Shown here: positions 1-6,685 of the stretch, piece after piece
Layout: each line of letters begins with the position of its first letter
How positions within the stretch are numbered: position 1 is the stretch's first letter
Program-made: the position numbers and the translations under genes
NCBI GenBank assembly: GCA_016928525.1
Contig: JAFGKO010000349.1
Span: 1 to 19,142, forward strand
DNA from: Anaerolineales bacterium
Lineage (GTDB): Bacteria; Chloroflexota; Anaerolineae; Anaerolineales; Villigracilaceae
Length of the DNA: 19,142 bases
Direction of reading: 5' to 3'
Notes under the pieces: model-generated
The model's input: the letters and a program-made list of their open reading frames with translations, nothing else
What the model was told of the DNA's origin: nothing
The model's database searches: none

Positions 1-2
1 AA

Positions 3-87
3 TCGTTCTCGCTCTACTGCCAGCCGCCTGAGACACAGACATCGTAAAATTGTAAAGGTTCAGACTTAATTTGACATTGTCGAACTA
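3..87 (+). repeat. Left copy of 85-bp terminal inverted repeat
   Basis: Bases 3-87 are a perfect reverse complement of 19058-19142. Similarity stops at 87/88, inside the sixth codon of the ABC ATPase reading frame. That is the point where the frame begins to look like a normal DrrA/CcmA-type ATPase. No transposase is encoded, so only the end of the repeat is visible. It may be the terminus of an insertion sequence present in two inverted copies, another long genomic repeat, or an assembly overlap. Confidence 0.9.
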
Positions 88-1051
88 TGACAAATTTCTC
101 GCCGTAGACCACATCAACTTCGCCGTGAAGCAGGGCGAGATATTTGGATTCCTCGGGCCAAACGGCGCCGGGAAGACCACCACCCAGCGCATGTTGACCA
201 CGCTGCTTACGCCGACCGAGGGCCGTATCCTGATCAACGGGCATGACCTGTCCCATGACGCTTACCCGGCAAAACGCCAGGTTGGCCTGGTTCCCGAGGA
301 ATCCAACGTCTACACCGAATTGAGCGCCTGGGACAACCTGATGTTCACCGCCAGCATCTATCTTGTGCCGCGCGGCGAGCGGGCCAAACGCGCCCAGGAA
401 CTGCTGGAAACCTTCGGCCTGTGGGAAAAACGTACTGTCAAAGCCGAGAACTTCTCCAAAGGTATGCGCCGCCGCTTGAGCATTGCCATGGCCATCATTC
501 ACAAACCGTCCCTGCTTTTCCTCGACGAACCTACGCCCGGGTTGGACGCGCAAAGCATCCGTGCTATCTGGGATTTGATCCGCCGTATGAACGCGGAAGG
601 CACGACGGTGTTCATTACCACTCACCAGATCGAGGAAGCTAACCAGTTATGCGACCGCGTGGCGATCATCTCGCACGGGAAAATTGCCGCCATTGACACA
701 CCCGAACGCCTGAAAGCAGATTTCCGTCGCGTGCAGTCGGTGGAAGTAGCGTTGGAACCTTCCGAAGGTTCAGAACCTTCGGAAGATTTACCAGAGCTGG
801 CATCCCTGCCCGGGGTGACGACTCAGGTCAAGGTCGGAGACAAGCTGCGTCTGTACACCGAAGATCCGTCGGCGTTGCTGCCGCGCATCATCCAGTACGC
901 AGAGTCTCAAAACTTGCGTATCGTCAGTCTGAACACGCTCAGTCCCAGTTTGGAGGATGTCTTTCTTGAGATCACAGGCGGGCAGGTGGGTGTAACAGCA
1001 AACGAATCCGAAGAAAAGCCCGCCAAACGCGGAATGGGAGGTCGCAAATGA
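71..1051 (+). CDS. ABC transporter ATP-binding protein, DrrA/CcmA type, probably 5'-truncated
   Basis: Nucleotide-binding subunit of an ABC exporter; it would couple ATP hydrolysis to the permease encoded next. Visible motifs are Walker A GPNGAGKT (residues 29-36), signature FSKGM (127-131), Walker B LLFLDE (147-152), and the switch histidine in TTHQ (H184). The order and the SKGM form of the signature match the daunorubicin/multidrug ABC-2 exporter class (COG1131). The C-terminal third fits the extension common in this class. The only available start is a TTG at 71 inside the terminal repeat. Family members usually have about 12 more residues before the YDKFLAVD segment, so the true start is probably lost at the repeat junction at 87/88. 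A perfect 12-bp hairpin at 759-785 encodes a Glu/Pro/Ser-rich linker near residues 230-239. The stop overlaps the permease start (ATGA). Confidence 0.88.
   Translation: MTLSNYDKFLAVDHINFAVKQGEIFGFLGPNGAGKTTTQRMLTTLLTPTEGRILINGHDLSHDAYPAKRQVGLVPEESNVYTELSAWDNLMFTASIYLVPRGERAKRAQELLETFGLWEKRTVKAENFSKGMRRRLSIAMAIIHKPSLLFLDEPTPGLDAQSIRAIWDLIRRMNAEGTTVFITTHQIEEANQLCDRVAIISHGKIAAIDTPERLKADFRRVQSVEVALEPSEGSEPSEDLPELASLPGVTTQVKVGDKLRLYTEDPSALLPRIIQYAESQNLRIVSLNTLSPSLEDVFLEITGGQVGVTANESEEKPAKRGMGGRK
759..785. repeat. Perfect palindrome inside the ABC ATPase gene
   Basis: Arms cttccgaaggtt (759-770) and aaccttcggaag (774-785) are exact reverse complements around a 3-base loop. The element is in frame and encodes a low-complexity E/P/S linker between the ATPase core and the C-terminal extension. 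It looks like a small mobile palindrome tolerated in a loop, but no second copy is seen in the window. Confidence 0.7.
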
Positions 1052-1803
1052 ACATCGAACGCATCAAAAATGAACTGGCGCAAGCCTGGACAGTGGCCGT
1101 TAAGGATGTGCGCGTGTATTACCTGCGTCCCGGCATGATCATGTTCGGCTTCCTGATGCCGTTCTTCATGTTCTTCTCGTTCTCGGTGCGGCGGGAATTG
1201 GGAGCAGCGGAAGGAGTGGCGCGTCTGCTGGCCCTGGCGGTCTTCTTCACAGCCGGGGCGGCGGGGCCGTTCATCATCCCGACCGAGCGGCGCATCGGCA
1301 CGTATGACCGCCTGCTGGCTGCGCCCATGTCCCTGCTGACGCTGCTGCTCGGCAAGACGGCAGTCGGAGCGTTCTTTGCTGTAGCAGTCTCAATTGTGGC
1401 CTTGCTGGCGGGACTGCTGTTCTTCGGGGCGACCATCCTCCAGCCAGGACTGCTCGCGGCGGGCATTTTACTTGGGGCGTTCTCCTTCTCGACCCTGGGG
1501 CTGGCTTTCGGCTCTATGCCCACCACCAACCCGGGCGATGTGCAAATGCCCAGCACGCTGCTGCGTTGGGGCTTGCTCTTTATCAGCGGTGTGTTCATCC
1601 CCCTGGGCGAAATGGCACCTGTGGCGCGGGCGATTGCCTATCTCTCCCCGCTGACCTATGCCCAGGACGTGATGAACCATGCTGTTTTAGGAAAAGGCCT
1701 GATCGACCCCTGGCTTGACCTGGCCGTGCTGGCCTTGAGTGGCGTATTGTTTCTGTGGCCCTCCATCAAGATGCACCAGCGGGCGCGGGTGTTGGGACGG
1801 TAA
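1048..1803 (+). CDS. ABC-2 type transporter permease
   Basis: Membrane subunit (251 aa) of the exporter whose ATPase is encoded immediately upstream; the ATGA overlap implies translational coupling. A good ribosome binding site, GGGAGG at 1036-1041, lies 6 bases before the ATG. The protein has a short amphipathic N-terminus ending in a YYLRPG turn, then about six hydrophobic segments (roughly residues 28-46, 58-78, 100-128, 133-155, 170-188, 220-240). The segment before the fifth helix and its SGVFIP motif are typical of ABC-2 permeases of the DrrB/NatB group. Substrate cannot be told from sequence; lipid, drug or polysaccharide export are all possible. Confidence 0.9.
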   Translation: MNIERIKNELAQAWTVAVKDVRVYYLRPGMIMFGFLMPFFMFFSFSVRRELGAAEGVARLLALAVFFTAGAAGPFIIPTERRIGTYDRLLAAPMSLLTLLLGKTAVGAFFAVAVSIVALLAGLLFFGATILQPGLLAAGILLGAFSFSTLGLAFGSMPTTNPGDVQMPSTLLRWGLLFISGVFIPLGEMAPVARAIAYLSPLTYAQDVMNHAVLGKGLIDPWLDLAVLALSGVLFLWPSIKMHQRARVLGR

Positions 1804-1820
1804 GAAAAGTTGCTAAAGCA

Positions 1821-1852
1821 AACCCGGTACCAGTCGGCCCTGGTACCGGGTT
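1821..1852. terminator. Strong hairpin between convergent genes
   Basis: A 13-bp perfect stem (1821-1833 with 1840-1852, arms aacccggtaccag/ctggtaccgggtt) with a 6-base loop lies 17 bases after the permease stop and before the end of the convergent lipoprotein gene. There is no T-run on either side. It could end transcription with help from a factor, or stabilise the RNA 3' end. Confidence 0.5.
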
Positions 1853-1895
1853 GCTAAGGAGAGAATGCTTGATTCGGGTAAATCTTGTAACAAGC

Positions 1896-2678
1896 TTATT
1901 CTAGGACCCTGACCGTAACGAGCCCATCAACTTTGCCTGCGTTCTCTAATAGGTACAGTGCGGCGTCGTTCCATTCTTTGATGAACTTTGCGGCCTCTTC
2001 CGGGGAAGCCGTGCCAGAGGCCAGTTTACCTCCGGGTTCAGTTAAAACTTTTTCGTTGATCGGGGGCTGGACCAGGGCAATATTCCATGAAACTGCCACG
2101 CTTTTGCCTGTATCCGTACGAGTGAAGATCCACTCCATTTTTGGCGGGGCTGTGCCGACCGGTTCCTCGGTATAAACCATTTTGTTTCTGCGGACGGTCA
2201 GCGGGTTGCCCTTCGCAAAGATCGACCCGGAAAAACCGGTCTTAGGGGATGCGCCGGTGATGTAGGCCATCACTTCGCCAAAGACACCGATGTTCCATTC
2301 GTCTTCCGCGCCGGGCGCCTGAATTGCAATTTGGCCGCGAACCGGAACCTCTCCGTCAGGATAGAGCTGTTCCAGCGACAGGCGTGTCATTGTCCAGGCG
2401 GCCGCTACAACCATACAAGAATGCCCCGATAACTTGGCGGCTTCCTCATAATAATAGGGCATTGGCTCATCGGTTTGCCCGAGCATCTCGATGAGCGGAT
2501 CGCGCATCATGATGGGCGGAACCTGCTCGATATATGCATAGTTCCATTTTTCCCCGTTGTCGAACTGGGTTTGCACCGGTTCGGCTGCAACAGGTTGAGC
2601 GGGTGCAGCGGGGCTGCATGCTGTCATAAGCATCGCTGCGGTCGCCAACAGCGCAAAAACATAATACAGCTTCTTCAT
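1896..2678 (-). CDS. Lipoprotein with an FmdE-like GHSC region
   Basis: 260-aa exported lipoprotein. It has a Lys-rich start, a hydrophobic core at residues 5-16 and a lipobox LMTAC with acceptor C21, then an Ala/Pro linker. The segment KLSGHSCMVVAAAW (82-95), followed by PVRGQIAIQ (112-120) and the acidic, Gly-rich part with MAYITGA, resembles the core of the FmdE family (PF02663). In that family a His/Cys pair near the first helix takes part in metal binding; H86 and C88 would be the counterparts. The C-terminal zinc finger of some FmdE proteins is absent. Family assignment is from memory of the motif and is tentative. SD AAGGAG precedes the ATG. An Fnr-like operator at 2788-2801 with a plausible -10 suggests control by the Crp/Fnr proteins encoded nearby. 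The role is unknown; surface metal or cofactor binding is a guess. Confidence 0.72.
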   Translation of the reverse strand: MKKLYYVFALLATAAMLMTACSPAAPAQPVAAEPVQTQFDNGEKWNYAYIEQVPPIMMRDPLIEMLGQTDEPMPYYYEEAAKLSGHSCMVVAAAWTMTRLSLEQLYPDGEVPVRGQIAIQAPGAEDEWNIGVFGEVMAYITGASPKTGFSGSIFAKGNPLTVRRNKMVYTEEPVGTAPPKMEWIFTRTDTGKSVAVSWNIALVQPPINEKVLTEPGGKLASGTASPEEAAKFIKEWNDAALYLLENAGKVDGLVTVRVLE

Positions 2679-2759
2679 CTTCTTTCTCCTTCTTTAGAGG
2701 TTTCGGCTGTAATTGAATGAAAAACTTCTTCACGACAACCGTGTAATATATACAAGTGC

Positions 2760-2801
2760 AGAGTATCACAAATAAGTGGCGTAAGAATTGACATAAGTTA
2801 A
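2760..2801 (-). promoter_or_regulatory. Crp/Fnr-type operator and putative -10 of the lipoprotein gene
   Basis: TTGAC-ATAA-GTTAA (2788-2801) is a near-perfect Fnr/DNR-like palindrome with one mismatch. On the minus strand, an extended -10 (TG-n-TACTCT, hexamer 2765-2760) lies at the distance that puts the operator centre about 41.5 bp before the expected transcription start. The same spacing is found at the 3886-3928 site. The hexamer itself is a weak match, as expected of an activator-dependent promoter. Confidence 0.62.
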
Positions 2802-2821
2802 GTTTCAGTAGAAAATCGCCG

Positions 2822-2836
2822 GCTGACATTGTCAGC
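2822..2836. promoter_or_regulatory. 15-bp palindrome upstream of the lipoprotein operator
   Basis: gctgaca-t-tgtcagc is a perfect inverted repeat with 7-bp arms, about 20 bp upstream of the Fnr-like box. It may be a second protein-binding site. Its core gacattgtc also occurs in the terminal repeat at 72-80. Nothing else supports a function. Confidence 0.3.
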
Positions 2837-2897
2837 ACGCTGGTTCATGCGAATATCCATGACGCGATAATAGCTTTGCTTTCAAAGTGAAGGGAAA

Positions 2898-2931
2898 AAA
2901 CAGAGACGCTCAAAAAAGAGCGCCTCTGTTT
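2898..2931 (-). terminator. Rho-independent terminator of the membrane protein gene
   Basis: Stem 2898-2911 with 2918-2931 (one A/C mismatch) and a 6-base loop. On the minus strand it is followed by a run of six T. It sits 29 bases after the stop codon of the gene ending at 2960 and separates that gene from the lipoprotein gene downstream. Confidence 0.85.
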
Positions 2932-2959
2932 GATGGCAAACAGCGTTGCTTATTTGCTT

Positions 2960-3832
2960 TTATTCTGCGGTTTCAGCGACCAGGCGCTGCTTGAAGAATG
3001 GGATCAAGAACATCACGACCAAGCTCAGCCCCATCAATGCGCCATACAGATAGTCGTTGGTGGCGTGGCGCACGTAGTGAGTGGCGCCGCTGGCGACAAT
3101 GGTCACCAGGCCGCCGATCAGGCCGGCATACCAGCCCGACATTTTCTTCTGTCCCAGCAGGTAAATGGCGGCGATGCACAGCGCCATGCCGACCCACAAA
3201 GCCAGCCAGCCAAAATAAGTGATAGCAATGCCCTCGGCAAACTTCGGACGGCCCGGATGCCCGAACAGGATGCGGAAGGCGGCATGACCGTTGGCAAAGT
3301 TTTCGGCGGCAGTCACACCCAGCATCAGAAAGACCAGGAACTCCACCACTTTCTGGGGCAGGTCCACTTTTTCAGCCAGGAGAATGGCAAAATACGGGAG
3401 CAGGCCAATGGTCATGATGATGACCGCTGGCGGGAACCCGCCCTCGACGCTGCCGACAAAGTTCATCCAGGGTACGATCATGTAAGCGCCACCCATGGAT
3501 GGAATGGCCAGACACAGTAGGGCCAGACCGCGCGTCCATCTTTCTCCGCGATATAATGGAAGCGCGATGACAAGCAGAACCAGCCCGGCGACCACTGAAA
3601 GCGTGCCCCAGAAGGGATAGAAGAAACTGACCAGCCACACGGTATAGGACAACAACGGCGCTTGCGGGTTGCCCTCTGCGGTGAACTTCTCGATGCGCTG
3701 CTGCTGGTACGTGACGATCGGATTGACCATATCAAAACTGATGAAGGGCACCCACACGATCATCAAGATGGCAGCCAGCACTACCAGGCTGACCACTGCG
3801 AGACGGGTGTTACGAGGTGTTTGAAGTAGCAT
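2960..3832 (-). CDS. Eight-helix integral membrane protein of unknown function
   Basis: 290 aa with about eight hydrophobic segments (near 11-32, 64-91, 101-120, 133-153, 162-180, 203-227, 234-250, 261-280). I do not recognise a family. The long first extracytoplasmic loop (33-62) is polar. Histidines sit at or near helix ends: H183 and H192 around NGHAAFR...GHPGR, and H252/H256 in THYVRHATNDY; these could bind heme or metal. The start is supported by SD AAGGAG 7 bases upstream. The promoter region has a perfect TTGAC-N4-GTCAA operator centred 41.5 bp before the transcription start predicted from a TATATT -10. The gene is divergent from two Crp/Fnr regulators and is probably activated by one of them. 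A respiratory, NO-linked or sensor role is possible but not shown. Confidence 0.8.
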   Translation of the reverse strand: MLLQTPRNTRLAVVSLVVLAAILMIVWVPFISFDMVNPIVTYQQQRIEKFTAEGNPQAPLLSYTVWLVSFFYPFWGTLSVVAGLVLLVIALPLYRGERWTRGLALLCLAIPSMGGAYMIVPWMNFVGSVEGGFPPAVIIMTIGLLPYFAILLAEKVDLPQKVVEFLVFLMLGVTAAENFANGHAAFRILFGHPGRPKFAEGIAITYFGWLALWVGMALCIAAIYLLGQKKMSGWYAGLIGGLVTIVASGATHYVRHATNDYLYGALMGLSLVVMFLIPFFKQRLVAETAE

Positions 3833-3885
3833 GTCTGACTCCTTGAACTTAGATATGATTGAATTTCGTGAAAGAATTCACCATC

Positions 3886-3928
3886 AATATACCTATATTC
3901 GTAGTTTAAAGCCTTGACATAAGTCAAG
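3886..3928 (-). promoter_or_regulatory. Perfect Fnr/DNR-like operator with class II promoter, divergent region
   Basis: cttgacataagtcaag (3913-3928) is a perfect palindrome with half-sites TTGAC/GTCAA separated by 4 bases, the form used by Fnr, DNR and related regulators. On the minus strand TATATT (3891-3886) is a good -10; the inferred start near 3879 puts the operator centre (3920.5) at about -41.5, the classic class II position. In the plus direction TTGACA (3914-3919) could act as a -35 with TATAGT (3940-3945) at a poor 20-bp spacing, so binding may also repress the regulator genes. This is inference from spacing. Confidence 0.78.
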
Positions 3929-3965
3929 AAATACGTTTTTATAGTATCGTCTCAATAAATCGGGG

Positions 3966-4015
3966 CACAACACCCCACCTACCCTTCTTTTTGAAAAGAT
4001 ACTTTTGGTGTACAA
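3966..4015 (+). repeat. Shared intergenic block, copy A (before the first regulator)
   Basis: A pyrimidine-rich CACCCCACCTACCC segment followed by TTGAAAAGATACTTTT and GTACAA, ending at the regulator start codon. Closely related blocks lie at 11122-11157 and 15622-15661. It may be a dispersed repeat or a shared promoter-like module. Confidence 0.45.
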
Positions 4016-4702
4016 ATGGACGATACCCTGAAACGCCTCGTTGAAAAATTAAGTCGGGCTGAAGTATTCAGTCACTTAACTGAGGAAGAGCGCCTGGAAT
4101 TGGCCGGGATGGCCCTGCGCAAGTCGCTGAAAAAGGGGGACGTAATTTGTTTCCAGGGGGACGATTGCCGCTTTGTGCTGTATATTGCGAGTGGAACGTT
4201 GCGTTCGGTGATCGGCGCGCCGGATGGCAGGGAGTATGTCGTCTCAACCTGGGAGGCCGGGGAGGAATTTTGGAGCCACACTTTATTGGATGGCGAGCCG
4301 ATGCCCTCGACGTTGGAGGCAATCACGGCTACCGTTATTTACCGGTGGCCGGGTGAGCAGACGTTGGAATTGCTTCTTTCCAACCATGCCGCCACGCGCG
4401 CGCTCATTCGCCGCCAGACCCAGTTGATCCGTAAGCGTAGGGAAAGCATCTACAACCTGGCCTTTAATCCGGTTGCCAGCCGCCTGGCAAAACTGGTCGT
4501 CGACAAATTCATCAATGCGGAAGGACCGACCGTCCAGCGAGATTTGACCTTGGAGGAAATGGCCTCCATGGTCGCTACCTCGCCGGAAGTCATTTGCCGG
4601 GTGCTCTACCAATTCCAGGCTGAAGGTTTATTGAAAGTCAATCGCGCCAGCATTACCCTGCACGACCGCGAAAGGCTGGAAAAATTGATTATCAAGGATT
4701 AG
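4016..4702 (+). CDS. Crp/Fnr family transcriptional regulator 1
   Basis: 228 aa with an N-terminal cyclic-nucleotide-like sensor fold (about residues 10-125), a dimerisation helix (125-160) and a Crp-type winged helix (about 170-222). The recognition helix SPEVICRVLYQF (189-200) has E191 and R195 in the places that contact TTGAT/TTGAC half-sites in Fnr-like proteins; the usual Ser before the Arg is Cys194. The only other cysteines are C45 and C51, not a four-cysteine Fnr cluster, so oxygen sensing through a 4Fe-4S cluster is unlikely. A heme or other ligand as in DNR proteins is possible. It probably forms an operon with regulator 2 (10-base gap) and acts on the TTGAC-N4-GTCAA sites beside it. 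SD is weak. Confidence 0.88.
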   Translation: MDDTLKRLVEKLSRAEVFSHLTEEERLELAGMALRKSLKKGDVICFQGDDCRFVLYIASGTLRSVIGAPDGREYVVSTWEAGEEFWSHTLLDGEPMPSTLEAITATVIYRWPGEQTLELLLSNHAATRALIRRQTQLIRKRRESIYNLAFNPVASRLAKLVVDKFINAEGPTVQRDLTLEEMASMVATSPEVICRVLYQFQAEGLLKVNRASITLHDRERLEKLIIKD

Positions 4703-4712
4703 CGAGCATAAC

Positions 4713-5387
4713 ATGTCAAACGAACAATCATTCCTTGTCGGGTATGAAATTTTTACATCCCTGGATGCAACTCAAAGGACTACTTTTCAAAAAGAAGCCA
4801 TATCGCGTTCTTACCCAAAAGGCGCTTTTATCACGCAGTATGGCGATATCTGGCCTTACCTGTTCATTCTCACCAGGGGGCAGGTCAATGCGATCAAGGA
4901 ATCCAGTGAGGGACGCAGCCTGAGCATAGCGACATTCAAACCTGGGGATATTTTTTGGGGCCTGGCGTTTTTCCATGAAGAAGCCCCCATGCCGGTGACA
5001 TTGGAAACGACCGAAGAAACCAGTCTCTTTTTGTGGCCCCGTGAGCGCGTCTTGCCGGTCATCTTACAGAATGGTCAGTTTTCCTGGGAATTAAGCCGCC
5101 TGATGGTGAAGCTTATGCTGCGGGCCAGTGCCATTGTCGATGAACTGGCCTTCCAGCCAGTGGCAGGCCGGGTTGCGCGTTTGCTGCTCGAGAATTTCCC
5201 GTCTGACCAGGATTCCGCGCCCCGCCACCTGACGCTGGACGAAATGGCCGCCCGGGTTGGCACCACCCGCGAGATGGTTTGCCGCGTCCTGTATCGTTTC
5301 GCGGAACAGGGGGCGATCCAAATCAACCGCACCGAATTTATTTTTACTGATCGAAGTCTGCTGGAAGAACACACCCGCCGGGGTTAG
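4713..5387 (+). CDS. Crp/Fnr family transcriptional regulator 2
   Basis: 224-aa paralogue of the gene upstream, same layout: sensor beta-roll (about 10-120), dimer helix (120-158) and Crp-type winged helix (about 168-220). The recognition helix TTREMVCRVLYRF (184-196) keeps E187, C190 and R191 at the same places as the first regulator (E-x-x-C-R), so both proteins probably read the same half-site. Its single cysteine is C190 in the DNA-binding helix, so it has no iron-sulfur cluster. Sensor domains differ much more than the HTHs, suggesting two signals entering one operator. The stop codon overlaps the lysA stop on the other strand by two bases, leaving no room for a terminator. Confidence 0.88.
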   Translation: MSNEQSFLVGYEIFTSLDATQRTTFQKEAISRSYPKGAFITQYGDIWPYLFILTRGQVNAIKESSEGRSLSIATFKPGDIFWGLAFFHEEAPMPVTLETTEETSLFLWPRERVLPVILQNGQFSWELSRLMVKLMLRASAIVDELAFQPVAGRVARLLLENFPSDQDSAPRHLTLDEMAARVGTTREMVCRVLYRFAEQGAIQINRTEFIFTDRSLLEEHTRRG

Positions 5388-6685
5388 CCTGGCAGACCGA
5401 AATCGCGGCGTAGCAAATCATCCGTCGTTTCGCGTTGTTGGATGAGTTGTACCCGTCCATGTTCCAGCCACACCACCGCTGGCCGCCGCGCCCCGTTGTA
5501 ATTGCTGGACATACTTAACTGGTACGCGCCGCTCATTGGGATGGCGATCAATTCCCCTTCTTCGACTTTCGGCATTGGTAGATCTTCAATGAGGACATCG
5601 CCGGATTCGCAATATGGTCCTGCAATGTGAACTCTCTCGCTTCTATCCCGGTTCGGGCCTGCTACCGTTAAAGCGGAATATCTTGCCCTGTAGAGCGCGT
5701 GCCGCGGATTATCGGCCAGGCCACCGTCTGCCAGCAGCCAGGTACGGCCCGCCTGTCTTTTCACTGTAAGGACACTATAGATTGCTACGCCTGCTCGTGC
5801 CACGATGCTGCGTCCCGGTTCGATGTGCAGATGAGGTAAGTTTAGCCCGAGTTGCTCACAGGTTTCCACAGTGGTTTCGGAAATTAACTCGATATACGCT
5901 TCGATCTCCGGTTGTGGAAGGTCATCTTCATGGTAGGCCACGCCCCAGCCGCCGCCGGGCGAGAAGTGCCAGTCGCTGGAAAAGCCGATTTGCCTAGCAA
6001 AATCGAGCGCTAGTTCGATGGCCGGTTTGAGCGGGGCAGGATCGCGGAACTGCGAGCCCTGGTGGAAATGTAGCCCGTTCAAAGGCAGGCCTTTTTCTTT
6101 ACAATATAGGGCTGCTTCCATGATTTCTTCCCCGTCCATGCCGAATTTGCTATTATGTTGCCCGGTCTGCGTGTAGGCATGAGTTGTGACGGCTAGTCCA
6201 GGTTGCAGGCGCAGCCATAAGTTTGGGAATTGGGAATCGGTGTTTGGGAATTTACCGGCCAGCCGATTTAATTCGCCCAGGTTATCGACAACAATCGTGC
6301 CCGCATATTTCACCGTAGCCTCCAAGTCTTCATCCGACTTGTTGACGCCGTGCACGAGAAGGCTTTCGCGTGAAACGCTGCCGGCTTTAGCAATTGCGAT
6401 TTCACCCTCACCGGTGCAGTCCAGCCACAGGTTATGGGCGCGAGTCCATTGCGCGATGGCCGTACTTAGATAGGCTTTCCCGGCATAGGTAACGGAGGCG
6501 GGTCCAGGGTAGTGAGAAGCGAGATAACGCTTGTAGTTGGTAACGGCGCTATCCATCGTTGCCCGGTCATATAAGTAGAGCGGGGTGCCATACTGCTCTG
6601 CAAGAAACGCTAAATCCTGGCCGGCTATAGTCAGGGTATCGTCTTCGATTTTGGTTGTGTCGGGAAAAAGGTACAGGCGGTTCAT
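5384..6685 (-). CDS. lysA: Diaminopimelate decarboxylase
   Basis: PLP enzyme of fold type III that decarboxylates meso-diaminopimelate to L-lysine, the last step of lysine synthesis. The PLP lysine is K70 in YAGKAYL. Other hallmarks are the HFHQGSQ and GGGWGV segments, EPGRSIVARAG (phosphate and substrate binding), CESGDVL (the Cys-Glu pair of the partner-subunit site) and the C-terminal GAYQLSMSSNYNG. Length (433 aa) is normal. I chose the ATG at 6685, which overlaps the stop of the upstream ftsB-like gene (ATGA); MNRLYLFPD matches the usual start of the family. A GTG at 6709 would add eight residues. The gene is likely translated by coupling with its upstream neighbour. Arginine/ornithine decarboxylases share the fold, but the CESGD and EPGR motifs favour LysA. 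Confidence 0.92.
   Translation of the reverse strand: MNRLYLFPDTTKIEDDTLTIAGQDLAFLAEQYGTPLYLYDRATMDSAVTNYKRYLASHYPGPASVTYAGKAYLSTAIAQWTRAHNLWLDCTGEGEIAIAKAGSVSRESLLVHGVNKSDEDLEATVKYAGTIVVDNLGELNRLAGKFPNTDSQFPNLWLRLQPGLAVTTHAYTQTGQHNSKFGMDGEEIMEAALYCKEKGLPLNGLHFHQGSQFRDPAPLKPAIELALDFARQIGFSSDWHFSPGGGWGVAYHEDDLPQPEIEAYIELISETTVETCEQLGLNLPHLHIEPGRSIVARAGVAIYSVLTVKRQAGRTWLLADGGLADNPRHALYRARYSALTVAGPNRDRSERVHIAGPYCESGDVLIEDLPMPKVEEGELIAIPMSGAYQLSMSSNYNGARRPAVVWLEHGRVQLIQQRETTDDLLRRDFGLPG

Noticed and set aside
14..625. Open reading frame of 203 codons on the minus strand opposite the ABC ATPase
   Set aside because: It lies wholly antisense to a well-supported ATPase gene, has no recognisable domain, and partly comes from the terminal repeat.
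1119..1598. Minus-strand reading frame of 159 codons
   Set aside because: Antisense to the ABC permease; Ser/Arg/Pro-rich composition is the mirror of membrane-helix codons.
2930..3520. Plus-strand reading frame of 196 codons
   Set aside because: Antisense to the eight-helix membrane protein; rich in His/Gln as expected of the reverse frame of a hydrophobic protein, and it starts inside the terminator.
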